Shown: positions 1-7,779 of the stretch, piece by piece
Layout: each line of letters starts with the position of its first letter
How positions within the stretch are numbered: position 1 is the first letter of the stretch
Source of the DNA: Treponema sp.
Lineage (GTDB): Bacteria; Spirochaetota; Spirochaetia; Treponematales; Breznakiellaceae
DNA: 9,294 nt
Direction: 5' to 3'
Assembly (NCBI GenBank): GCA_009780285.1
Contig: WRAL01000033.1
Span: 1 to 9,294, forward strand
Program-made: the position numbers and the translations under genes
The notes under the pieces: model-generated
What the model saw: the letters and a program-made list of their open reading frames with translations, nothing else
The model's database searches: none
Told to the model about the DNA's origin: nothing

Positions 1-1
1 C

Positions 2-1891
<1,890 letters not shown>

Positions 1892-1892
1892 G

Positions 1893-2051
1893 GCGGACGA
1901 TGAGGAATGCAAACATTGCAAATACCTCCCTCTTTGTTATGGCGGGTGCCCTGAATACAAATTTTCAGGATACCATAAATGCACTCCGCTAAAGCATTAC
2001 ACGAGGCAGATGATAGAGCTTTTTGTAGCAATAAAGGGAATGGCGAAATGA
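1893..2051 (+). pseudogene. 3' remnant of a radical SAM/SPASM maturase gene
   Basis: A frame without a start codon, open from 1875 and ending in TGA at 2049-2051, encodes the C-terminal end of a SPASM domain. Cysteine codons at 1908, 1917, 1935, 1947 and 1980 give C-x2-C-x5-C-x3-C-x10-C with the hallmark C-Y-G-G-C, the pattern that binds auxiliary iron-sulfur clusters in peptide- and sulfatase-maturing radical SAM enzymes. About 50 residues remain, ending FVAIKGMAK; the radical SAM core, with its CxxxCxxC motif, is missing. The homology appears to begin right after the gyrB stop, so the 5' part was lost where this DNA joined gyrB. The TGA overlaps the ABC transporter ATG as ATGA, a sign that the two genes were once translationally coupled. 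The domain call rests on the cysteine pattern read by eye; the substrate is unknown. Confidence 0.75.
2033..2038 (+). promoter_or_regulatory. Ribosome binding site deciding the ABC gene start
   Basis: AAAGGG lies 9 bases before ATG 2048 and supports that start over an in-frame ATG at 1979, which has no comparable site and would overlap the SPASM coding sequence deeply. Confidence 0.6.
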
Positions 2052-3772
2052 ACACCCTGATCAAGTTCTTTGGCAAGAAAAATGTATTTTTGGCGATAAT
2101 TTTGTCACTTTTGGCTTCAGCGGTAAGCCTCTTTTCCTTTGTGTACCCGATGCTGTTTAGGAGCATAGTCGAAAGCCTGGAAAGCTATCGCATTCTGGAC
2201 TACAGAACGATGGGGATTTACCTGGGGCTTCTCCTGCTCGGGATCATCCTGCAGTATGTTGGCACGATTTCCTTCACAAAATTCAAGCTTAACCTGCAGT
2301 ACAGCTTTCGCGCCGCAGTGCTTGCCAATTTTTTGACTCTGAGCGACCGCGAGAAAAAGCAGCGCGGGATAGGCGCGTTCCAGAACCGAATTTCGGCGGA
2401 GCTGGGGTACGCTTTTACTATCCTGAACGTTACGACATTCAAAAGCGTGATTCTCCTTGCCAGGCTTGTCTTTGCGCTTTACATAGGCTTTTTGTGGAAC
2501 GTGCAGATTGGGATTGTTTTTGCTGTAAACGTAAGCATGTATGCGATTGCGGCCTTTATAATGAACAGGCGCATGGCCCCTATTTATAAGGATATTTCCG
2601 ACGCCGAACCGAAATTCAGCGCCTTTCTAGTTGAGTTCCTCAATGGCATCACAACGATACTCAACAGAAAAGCCGCGTGGTTTTACCTTGGCAAGAACAA
2701 AAGGCTGAACGACAGGATCAAGGACTTATATTTCAAGGAAACCGTCAATTCCGAAACCATATCGCTGGTTTTTATCGATATTGTAAACGTCGCCTCCACG
2801 ATTCTGATACTGGCAATTTCCATTCGCCTGTACATCCGCGACGAGTTCACGTTTGGTCTTATAGTCGCCGTGCTAGAGTATTTCAGGTTCATCGTGGATC
2901 CGATAGACATTTACAACAGGATCTACCAGCAGTTCCTAAGATCGCGCCACTTCGCCGCAATGCTGTTGCCCATAATCGAAACCGAGCGGAAAACAAACAG
3001 GGAAGAAGCGGTCTGCAGGGAATTCAAAGCTGCGGACAAAATTATCGAGGCGAAAAACCTTACCTGCACGCTCGGCGATTCCCTGCTCATCGACGATGTT
3101 TCTTTCGATGTCGTCAAAAACGACAGGATCGCGATTGTCGGGCAGTCGGGCGAGGGGAAATCGGTTATTCTAGATATACTACTTAAAAACATTACGGAAT
3201 ACAGCGGAACCGTAAAGTTTATGGGCGAGGAAATAAAAGAGCTGGAGCGGGCGGACGTGCTTGGCAGCATTGGCTACTACTCGCAGGACATACATATTTT
3301 CAACGACGACATTTACAGCAATGTCCGCGACGGCGAAAACGCAGCGCTGGTGGACGGCTTGCTGGAAAGCTTCGGCCTGAGCGGCCTTAAGGGCAGGGAG
3401 CTTGGCGAAAACGGCATAAACATTTCGAAGGGCGAAAAATCGAGGGTGGAAATGCTGCGCCTTATCCTAGGCAACCGAAGCCTTGTCCTTTTGGACGAGC
3501 CTCTCGACGGCCTTGACAATCTTACTAAAGAGAAAATTTTGGCAAGGCTCTCGGAATTCCTGCAGGACAAGACGGCGATTGTCATTTCGCACGATTTCGA
3601 TATTCTGGAAAAAATCGCGACAAAATATATTTTTATCAGCAACGACAAAAAATTGCACGTGGGCACCAGCGAGGAGCTTTGCAGGACAAACCTGGCGTAC
3701 AAGGCGCTTTTCGACGGCGCCCGCAAGGCAAAAGAAGATGGCGGGTGCCAGTGTTCCGGAATATTCAAATGA
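2048..3772 (+). CDS. ABC exporter, fused membrane and ATPase domains
   Basis: This is a 574-residue half-transporter of the type I (ABCB/MsbA-like) exporter class, expected to dimerise in the cytoplasmic membrane and export a substrate. Residues 1 to about 300 hold several hydrophobic helices (such as FLAIILSLLASAVSLFSFVY near the N-terminus). The nucleotide-binding domain has Walker A GQSGEGKS (365-372), Q-loop Gln413, a divergent signature ISKGE (459-463, against the usual LSGGQ), Walker B LVLLDEP with D483 and E484, and switch His515. There is no C39 peptidase domain. The start at 2048 fits the ribosome binding site and the ATGA overlap with the upstream SPASM remnant; that context suggests export of a modified peptide, which is inference. 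No promoter was seen between gyrB and this gene, so it may depend on gyrB readthrough. It looks more AT-rich than gyrB. The last seven residues (QCSGIFK) and stop come from the inverted-repeat element. Confidence 0.93.
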   Translation: MNTLIKFFGKKNVFLAIILSLLASAVSLFSFVYPMLFRSIVESLESYRILDYRTMGIYLGLLLLGIILQYVGTISFTKFKLNLQYSFRAAVLANFLTLSDREKKQRGIGAFQNRISAELGYAFTILNVTTFKSVILLARLVFALYIGFLWNVQIGIVFAVNVSMYAIAAFIMNRRMAPIYKDISDAEPKFSAFLVEFLNGITTILNRKAAWFYLGKNKRLNDRIKDLYFKETVNSETISLVFIDIVNVASTILILAISIRLYIRDEFTFGLIVAVLEYFRFIVDPIDIYNRIYQQFLRSRHFAAMLLPIIETERKTNREEAVCREFKAADKIIEAKNLTCTLGDSLLIDDVSFDVVKNDRIAIVGQSGEGKSVILDILLKNITEYSGTVKFMGEEIKELERADVLGSIGYYSQDIHIFNDDIYSNVRDGENAALVDGLLESFGLSGLKGRELGENGINISKGEKSRVEMLRLILGNRSLVLLDEPLDGLDNLTKEKILARLSEFLQDKTAIVISHDFDILEKIATKYIFISNDKKLHVGTSEELCRTNLAYKALFDGARKAKEDGGCQCSGIFK

Positions 3773-3857
3773 CGGTATGCAGGTTGAGGTAATTCCTTGC
3801 CTGGCAAGGAATTACCGAACGTTGCGATTTTGCAAACCGAATATTCCGGAACACTAG
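3748..3857 (+). mobile_element. MITE-like inverted-repeat element, copy 1
   Basis: The ends AGTGTTCCGGAATATT (3750-3765) and AATATTCCGGAACACT (3840-3855) are perfect 16 bp inverted repeats. Between them lies a perfect hairpin, 13 bp stem GGTAATTCCTTGC at 3788-3800, loop CTG, partner 3804-3816. A second copy of identical length lies at 8896-9005 (96 of 106 bases identical). There is no coding capacity for a transposase. The left end overlaps the ABC gene and supplies its last codons and TGA. The right end is followed by TA; the left flank is CA where copy 2 has TA. It may be a non-autonomous transposable element with TA target duplication (as in the IS630/Tc1-mariner group), or a dispersed structured-RNA repeat. 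Confidence 0.8.
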
Positions 3858-4061
3858 GCCAGGCTACGGAAGATCGGCGCGTTCGATATCCGAAATGCGC
3901 CAGTTGCCTTGCCTTAAAACAAGAGTGACAGATCCATGCGGCGGAAATAACCGGCAGGGGGCTCGCCGCGCCGCGCCTTCATCGAGGAAAACGCGCTTTT
4001 GGTGAGCAATCTGGACGTGTAGGCGGCGGCCGCGTTCAGGCGCGATCCGGCGATATCTTCC
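3858..4061. other. Intergenic stretch without an intact gene
   Basis: No convincing gene is present between the inverted-repeat element and the promoter of the next gene. The stretch holds a small hairpin (GGCGC 3876-3880 with GCGCC 3897-3901, plus TTCG/CGAA inside), about 60 bases in which nothing was recognised, the 59 bp gyrB tail copy (3964-4022) and a GC-rich spacer. An open frame on the minus strand here is only the antisense of the gyrB fragment. Confidence 0.6.
3964..4022 (+). pseudogene. Direct repeat copy B: orphan gyrB 3' end
   Basis: This fragment duplicates the gyrB tail, encoding R-R-A-F-I-E-E-N-A-L-L-V-S-N-L-D-V and stop, with no gyrB sequence upstream of it. It matches 1833-1891 at 57 of 59 positions and both differences are silent. 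That is expected if the fragment came from another functional gyrB allele, or if copy A changed under protein-level selection. It marks the right boundary of the inserted-looking segment. Confidence 0.88.
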
Positions 4062-4090
4062 TTGCCGTTCCTCGTCTTTTGCTGTATGAT
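4062..4090 (+). promoter_or_regulatory. Sigma-70-type promoter for the DUF1576 gene
   Basis: TTGCCG (4062-4067) and TATGAT (4085-4090) are separated by exactly 17 bases, close to the vegetative consensus. Transcription would begin near 4096-4098, so the ATG at 4099 would be at or next to the 5' end of the mRNA. No Shine-Dalgarno sequence lies between, consistent with a leaderless transcript. Confidence 0.65.
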
Positions 4091-4098
4091 GTGGCAAA

Positions 4099-5403
4099 AT
4101 GAAAGAAACGCTTGAACACGGACATGGACATAAGGCCGCTCGCTACAAAGTGCCCGTCGATTACCTTATCATGTTCGGAATCTGCCTGCTTTTTGTCGCC
4201 GTCGCCCTTTTTTTGGACTCTCCAAGGGAAATTCTTGAAGGCTACGCGCGGATTAACCTTTCGCGAAGCGTCCTGATCACGGACTACGTGGCGCTTGCCG
4301 GCATAGGCGCCGCCCTGGTGAACTCGGCCCTGCTGCTTTTCCTCAATCTTTTGATGCTTATAGCCACGCGCAACGCGCCGAACGGAAGAATAATGGCCGC
4401 GCTCTTCCTTACGATCGGCTTTTCGCTTTTTGGAAAAAATCTTTTCAATACTTTGCCGATCACCGCCGGCGTTTGGCTTTACGGCAGGCTTTCCGGGATA
4501 AAATTTTCAAGCCTGGTTTTGCACGGGGTCGTCAGCACGACGATCGCGCCCATAGTAAGCGAGATCGCGTTTTTTTCAGGCGAGGGGATCAATGTCTACA
4601 TGATCGCTACGGCCTATGCGGTCGGCGTTTTTGTCGGCTTTATTTTTCCGGCCGTCGCGGAATATGTTAAACGTATTCATAGCAATTTCTGCCTTTACAA
4701 CGGCGGGATTGCCGGCGGTTTTATCGCGACCATGTTCGCCGGGCTTATGCGAAGCATTGGAATGGAAATCGCGCCGGAGAATTATTGGAGCGACGAGTAT
4801 TCGATGCACCTGACGATTTTGGCCTGCGGAATCGCAATGGCGCTGATCGTGTACGGCTTTTTCGCCGACCAGCCGTCGATGGCTTTCAAAAGATTTAGAA
4901 ACATTCTTGGCGAAAGCGATCCCGACGACAGCGATTATTTTGCCAAGTACGGAAGCGCGATCTATAAAAACATTGGCATAATGTGCGTTCTGTCAGTCGC
5001 CGTGATGTATTTTTTGAACATACCGATCAACGGGCCAATTCTTGGGGGCATTTTTACGATCTCCGGTTTCGCCGCGTCCGGAAAACATTTGCGCAACACA
5101 ATTCCAATTTTGATCGGCAGCATAATCGCCGTGCATCTCAATCACTTGGAATCTACGGCGCCGGTAAATACCCTTGCGATTCTTTTTTCCACCGGCCTGG
5201 CGCCTATAGCCGGAAAGTACGGCTGGATTTGGGGCATAGCCACCGGTTTTTTCCATGTGTCGATCGCGGTTTTTATCGGGGATATAAACGGCGGGCTTAA
5301 CCTTTACAATAATGGTTTTGCCGGAAGTTTCGTCGCGGTGATAATGCTCCCGGCGATAGAGTTTTTTAGGGGCATGCGCGCTAAGCTGCGCGGCAAACGA
5401 TAG
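4099..5403 (+). CDS. DUF1576 family integral membrane protein
   Basis: This is a 434-residue polytopic membrane protein with roughly ten or more hydrophobic segments, starting with LIMFGICLLFVAVALFL around residues 23-39. The pattern SRSVLITDYVALAGIGAALVN after the first helix, the repeated glycine-rich helices, and the near-repeat of LYNNGFAGSF at the end with LYNGGIAGGF in the middle match what is known of the DUF1576 family; the repeat suggests an internally duplicated, transporter-like fold. The substrate is unknown. The N-terminus carries a small His-rich patch (HGHGHK). The start at 4099 has no ribosome binding site but sits just after a good promoter; the next in-frame ATG (4171) is inside the first helix and less likely. 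The gene stands alone: unrelated DNA precedes it and a hairpin-rich spacer follows. The family call is from memory of its motifs. Confidence 0.8.
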   Translation: MKETLEHGHGHKAARYKVPVDYLIMFGICLLFVAVALFLDSPREILEGYARINLSRSVLITDYVALAGIGAALVNSALLLFLNLLMLIATRNAPNGRIMAALFLTIGFSLFGKNLFNTLPITAGVWLYGRLSGIKFSSLVLHGVVSTTIAPIVSEIAFFSGEGINVYMIATAYAVGVFVGFIFPAVAEYVKRIHSNFCLYNGGIAGGFIATMFAGLMRSIGMEIAPENYWSDEYSMHLTILACGIAMALIVYGFFADQPSMAFKRFRNILGESDPDDSDYFAKYGSAIYKNIGIMCVLSVAVMYFLNIPINGPILGGIFTISGFAASGKHLRNTIPILIGSIIAVHLNHLESTAPVNTLAILFSTGLAPIAGKYGWIWGIATGFFHVSIAVFIGDINGGLNLYNNGFAGSFVAVIMLPAIEFFRGMRAKLRGKR

Positions 5404-5518
5404 AGCCTCTTGCAAAACTCGGTTAGTTTTGCCGAGGCTATGCAGTTTCTCGCCCTATGGGCTACGAAACATGCATTTCTTAGCGGTTGCACTTGCAAAC
5501 CTGAAGTTTTGCAAGTGC
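5404..5518. repeat. Three consecutive hairpins between DUF1576 gene and glpK
   Basis: Hairpin 1 pairs AGCCTC (5404-5409) with GAGGCT (5434-5439) and GCAAAAC (5412-5418) with GTTTTGC (5426-5432). Hairpin 2 pairs ATGCA and GTTTC (5440-5449) with GAAAC and TGCAT (5466-5476), and has GCCC-TAT-GGGC inside. Hairpin 3 pairs GCACTTGCAAA (5489-5499) with TTTGCAAGTGC (5508-5518). The arms of 1 and 3 share TTGCAAA, so alternative pairing is possible. None is followed by a T-run, so simple intrinsic termination is not indicated. It could be a dispersed palindromic repeat or the leader of glpK. Confidence 0.7.
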
Positions 5519-5531
5519 CTCGATAGCCTAT

Positions 5532-5536
5532 GGAGG
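5532..5536 (+). promoter_or_regulatory. Ribosome binding site of glpK
   Basis: GGAGG lies 6 bases before ATG 5543 and fixes the glpK start. The frame is open further upstream to 5429, but that stretch is the hairpin region. Confidence 0.85.
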
Positions 5537-5542
5537 TTGCGC

Positions 5543-7051
5543 ATGTCGAAGTATTTGCTGGCGCTTGATCAGGGAACGACAAGTTCCAGGGCGATCCTTT
5601 TTGATAGGCAAGGCCGCGTCGTTCAGGCGGCGCAAAAAGAATTTACGCAAATTTTTCCAAGGCCCGGATGGGTCGAGCACGATCCCATGGAAATCTATTC
5701 CTCGCAGCTTAGCGTGATTGCCGAGGCGAAGGCGCGAGCAGGAATAAGCGCGGGGGAAATCGCCGCGATCGGTATCACGAACCAGCGCGAGACTACGATT
5801 GTTTGGGAAAAAAGCTCCGGGAAGCCCGTTTTTAACGCCATTGTCTGGCAATGCAGGCGCACGGCCGATTTTTGCGATGCGCTTAAAAAAAACGGCTTTG
5901 ACAAGGTTATTAAGGAAAAAACCGGCCTTGTCGCCGACGCGTATTTTTCGGCCACCAAGCTGCGCTGGATTCTTGAAAACGTTTCCGGCGCAAGAAGGAT
6001 GGCCGAAAAGGGCGAGCTTCTTTTCGGCACGGTGGATACTTGGCTCACGTGGAACCTCTCGGGCGGAAAGGCCTTCGTTACCGACTACAGCAACGCCTCT
6101 CGCACGATGCTCTTCAACATTCATTCGCTGGAATGGGACCGGGAAATACTTGCCGAGCTTGATATCCCGGCGCAAATGCTCCCCGATGTTATGCCTTCAA
6201 GCCATGTTTACGGACGCTCGAAGGCGGACGCCATCGGCGAGGAAGTCCCCATAGCCGGTATTTGCGGGGATCAGCAGGCGGCGCTTTTTGGCCAGCGCTG
6301 CTTCGATCCCGGCGCGATAAAAAACACCTATGGAACCGGATGCTTTATCCTTATGAACACAGGCGAAAAAGCCGCGGCCTCAAAAAGCGGGCTTTTGACG
6401 ACTATCGCCTGGGGAGCCTTTGGAAAAATCCAGTACGCGCTTGAGGGCAGCGTCTTTATAGCCGGCGCTGCGATTCAATGGCTGCGCGACGGCCTTCGCC
6501 TGCTTGAAAGCGCGGCGGCTTCCGAGGCCCTCGCGCTTGAGGCGCCGGATTCCGGCGGCGTTTACGTGGTGCCGGCGTTTTCCGGCCTTGGCGCGCCGCA
6601 TTGGGATCAGCGCGCGCGGGGCGCGATTTTTGGAATTACTCGTGGCACCGGCATTTCCCACATTGTCCGCGCCACCCTGGAATCAATCGCCTACCAAAGC
6701 CGCGACGTGATCCTGGCGATGGAAGCCGACTCCGGCGAGCGGATACAGAGCATTCGCGCGGACGGCGGCGCCAGCGCCAACGATTTTTTGATGCAGTTTC
6801 AGGCCGACGTTCTCGGCGCGCAGGTGGTTCGTCCAAAAAACGTGGAAAGCACGGCCTTGGGCGCGGCGTACCTTGCCGGCCTTGCCGTCGGCTTTTACGC
6901 GGACAGGCAGGACATAGAGGCAAGCGCGAGCGCCGCGCGGGACGCGGTTTTTTCGCCGGCTATCTCGGCGGCGAGGAGGGACGCGCTCGCGCGCGGCTGG
7001 GAACGCGCCGTGGCCCGCGCGCTGGCCTGGGAAGCGCCGGAGGGCGAATAG
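5543..7051 (+). CDS. glpK: Glycerol kinase
   Basis: This 502-residue FGGY-family kinase converts glycerol and ATP to sn-glycerol 3-phosphate in the cytoplasm, the entry step for glycerol use and lipid precursors. Seen: the N-terminal phosphate-binding loop LALDQGTTSSR (5-15); glycerol-site segments NQRETT and WQCRRT; TVDTWLTWNLSGG; the catalytic region GICGDQQAALFGQ; NTYGTGCF; and the C-terminal ATP-site segment RADGGASANDFLMQFQAD. Length is typical (about 500). In Firmicutes HPr phosphorylates a His in the loop Y-H-F-F/Y-G-x-E-V-P; here the region reads K-A-D-A-I-G-E-E-V-P, with Asp229 at the expected His position. The E. coli loop G-G-K-G-G-T-R that binds fructose 1,6-bisphosphate is also absent. 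A hairpin cluster precedes the gene; no aquaporin (glpF) or glpD lies nearby. Identity is very secure. Confidence 0.97.
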   Translation: MSKYLLALDQGTTSSRAILFDRQGRVVQAAQKEFTQIFPRPGWVEHDPMEIYSSQLSVIAEAKARAGISAGEIAAIGITNQRETTIVWEKSSGKPVFNAIVWQCRRTADFCDALKKNGFDKVIKEKTGLVADAYFSATKLRWILENVSGARRMAEKGELLFGTVDTWLTWNLSGGKAFVTDYSNASRTMLFNIHSLEWDREILAELDIPAQMLPDVMPSSHVYGRSKADAIGEEVPIAGICGDQQAALFGQRCFDPGAIKNTYGTGCFILMNTGEKAAASKSGLLTTIAWGAFGKIQYALEGSVFIAGAAIQWLRDGLRLLESAAASEALALEAPDSGGVYVVPAFSGLGAPHWDQRARGAIFGITRGTGISHIVRATLESIAYQSRDVILAMEADSGERIQSIRADGGASANDFLMQFQADVLGAQVVRPKNVESTALGAAYLAGLAVGFYADRQDIEASASAARDAVFSPAISAARRDALARGWERAVARALAWEAPEGE

Positions 7052-7090
7052 GCCCATGCTTCGTAACGAGTATCTTTTCGAATAGCTTCA

Positions 7091-7103
7091 ATAATGCTAT
7101 TAT
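7091..7103 (+). promoter_or_regulatory. Probable promoter with PerR/Fur-like dyad upstream of rubrerythrin
   Basis: TATTAT (7098-7103) is a good -10 box; the -35 (TTTTCG at 7075-7080, 17-base spacer) is weak. The dyad ATAAT-GCT-ATTAT (7091-7103) overlaps the -10 and sits inside a wider dyad AATAGC-N9-GCTATT (7081-7101). A Fur/PerR-family repressor commonly controls rubrerythrin genes through AT-rich palindromes, so an operator is plausible. It does not match the PerR consensus exactly. Confidence 0.4.
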
Positions 7104-7176
7104 GGCAAAAGCGCAAAATTAGGACAGATCCGGCGCGTTTGCGCGGGAGTTCAGCACGATAAATAGGAGACGAGGA

Positions 7177-7713
7177 ATGAAAGAATTCAGCGGAAGCAAG
7201 ACGGAAGCCAATCTCAAGGCCGCTTTTGCCGGAGAATCGCAGGCGCGCAGCCGGTACTATAGCTACGCGGTCAAGGCAAGGGAAGACGGCTTCGACGACG
7301 TGGCCAATTGCTTTGAGGAGACGGCGATACACGAACAGGAACATGCAAGAATCTGGCTGCGCTACCTTAACGGCGTCGGCACGACCGCGGAGAACCTGAC
7401 GGCTGCCATAGCCGGAGAAAGCAACGAAAGCGGCACAATCTACCCGACCTTTGCGAAAACCGCGAGGGAAGAGGGCTTTGACAACGTGGCGCTTCTGTTC
7501 GAGAACGTTGCGAGTATAGAAAGGAGCCATAGGGACAGCTTTAGGCGGCTTAAGGAAAACATGGAAGCGATGCTTCCGCCGGTTGATGCCTGGAAATGCG
7601 ACACCTGCGGCAACATAGTTACCGAAAGCGCGGCGCCGGCTGTCTGCCCGGTCTGCGATAATTCCGACATAGCCCGTTCCGGGTACAAGGCGTACAAACA
7701 GGTAACGATTTAG
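7177..7713 (+). CDS. rbr: Rubrerythrin
   Basis: Rubrerythrin is a cytoplasmic non-haem iron peroxidase that reduces hydrogen peroxide to water in anaerobes and microaerophiles. This 178-residue protein has the two-part family layout: a four-helix ferritin-like diiron domain (about 1-135) with Glu20 in AGESQAR, Glu53 and His56 in HEQEH, Glu81 and Glu84 in GESNES, and E115-R-S-H118; then a C-terminal rubredoxin-like domain with Cys141, Cys144, Cys157 and Cys160 (C-D-T-C-G and C-P-V-C-D) for one iron. All expected iron ligands are present. The start is supported by TAGGAGA at 7164-7170. Its own promoter and dyad lie upstream, and a strong hairpin follows the stop, so it is probably monocistronic or the head of a short unit with HPr. 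It indicates an organism that must handle oxygen stress without relying on catalase. Confidence 0.96.
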   Translation: MKEFSGSKTEANLKAAFAGESQARSRYYSYAVKAREDGFDDVANCFEETAIHEQEHARIWLRYLNGVGTTAENLTAAIAGESNESGTIYPTFAKTAREEGFDNVALLFENVASIERSHRDSFRRLKENMEAMLPPVDAWKCDTCGNIVTESAAPAVCPVCDNSDIARSGYKAYKQVTI

Positions 7714-7716
7714 GCG

Positions 7717-7749
7717 GGCGCGATTAGACCGCGCCGGTCTGATCGCGCC
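7717..7749 (+). terminator. 14 bp hairpin after rubrerythrin, no T-run
   Basis: GGCGCGATTAGACC (7717-7730) pairs with GGTCTGATCGCGCC (7736-7749) through 14 base pairs including one T-G, around the loop GCGCC. It starts 4 bases after the stop codon. No T-run follows, so it may be a weak or factor-assisted terminator, an mRNA 3'-end stabiliser, or an attenuator ahead of the HPr gene 30 bases later. Confidence 0.6.
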
Positions 7750-7767
7750 GCATGGGTCTTAACAGAC

Positions 7768-7773
7768 TGGAGG
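7768..7773 (+). promoter_or_regulatory. Ribosome binding site deciding the GTG start of HPr
   Basis: TGGAGG lies 6 bases before GTG 7780. No ATG is available near the conserved N-terminus, so the unusual start codon is well supported. Confidence 0.8.
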
Positions 7774-7779
7774 CATACT

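Noticed and set aside
1951..1969. Small hairpin (CTGAA/TTCAG) before the ABC gene
   Set aside because: It lies inside the SPASM coding remnant, is short, and has no position that suggests regulation.
1979..2047. Upstream ATG at 1979 as the start of the ABC gene
   Set aside because: It would add 23 hydrophilic residues, overlaps the SPASM remnant and lacks a ribosome binding site; ATG 2048 has one and forms the ATGA overlap.
1939..3749. 12-base match ATGGCGGGTGCC at 1939-1950 and 3738-3749, just before the inverted-repeat element
   Set aside because: One match of this length in about 2 kb of GC-biased coding sequence can be chance, both sit in coding frames with Gly-Gly-Cys, and the flanks do not match.
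3864..4097. Minus-strand open frame of 77 codons before the DUF1576 gene
   Set aside because: Its middle is the antisense of the duplicated gyrB tail; no start signal or family motif was seen.
5404..5518. CRISPR-like array in the hairpin block
   Set aside because: The repeated units are unequal inverted repeats without regular spacers, and no cas gene is nearby.
5429..5542. 38-residue N-terminal extension of glycerol kinase
   Set aside because: It translates the hairpin block, has no homology to GlpK N-termini, and the GGAGG before ATG 5543 fixes the start.
6895..7530. Minus-strand open frame spanning the glpK end and rubrerythrin
   Set aside because: It runs antisense to two well-identified genes and crosses their promoter region; no motif supports it.
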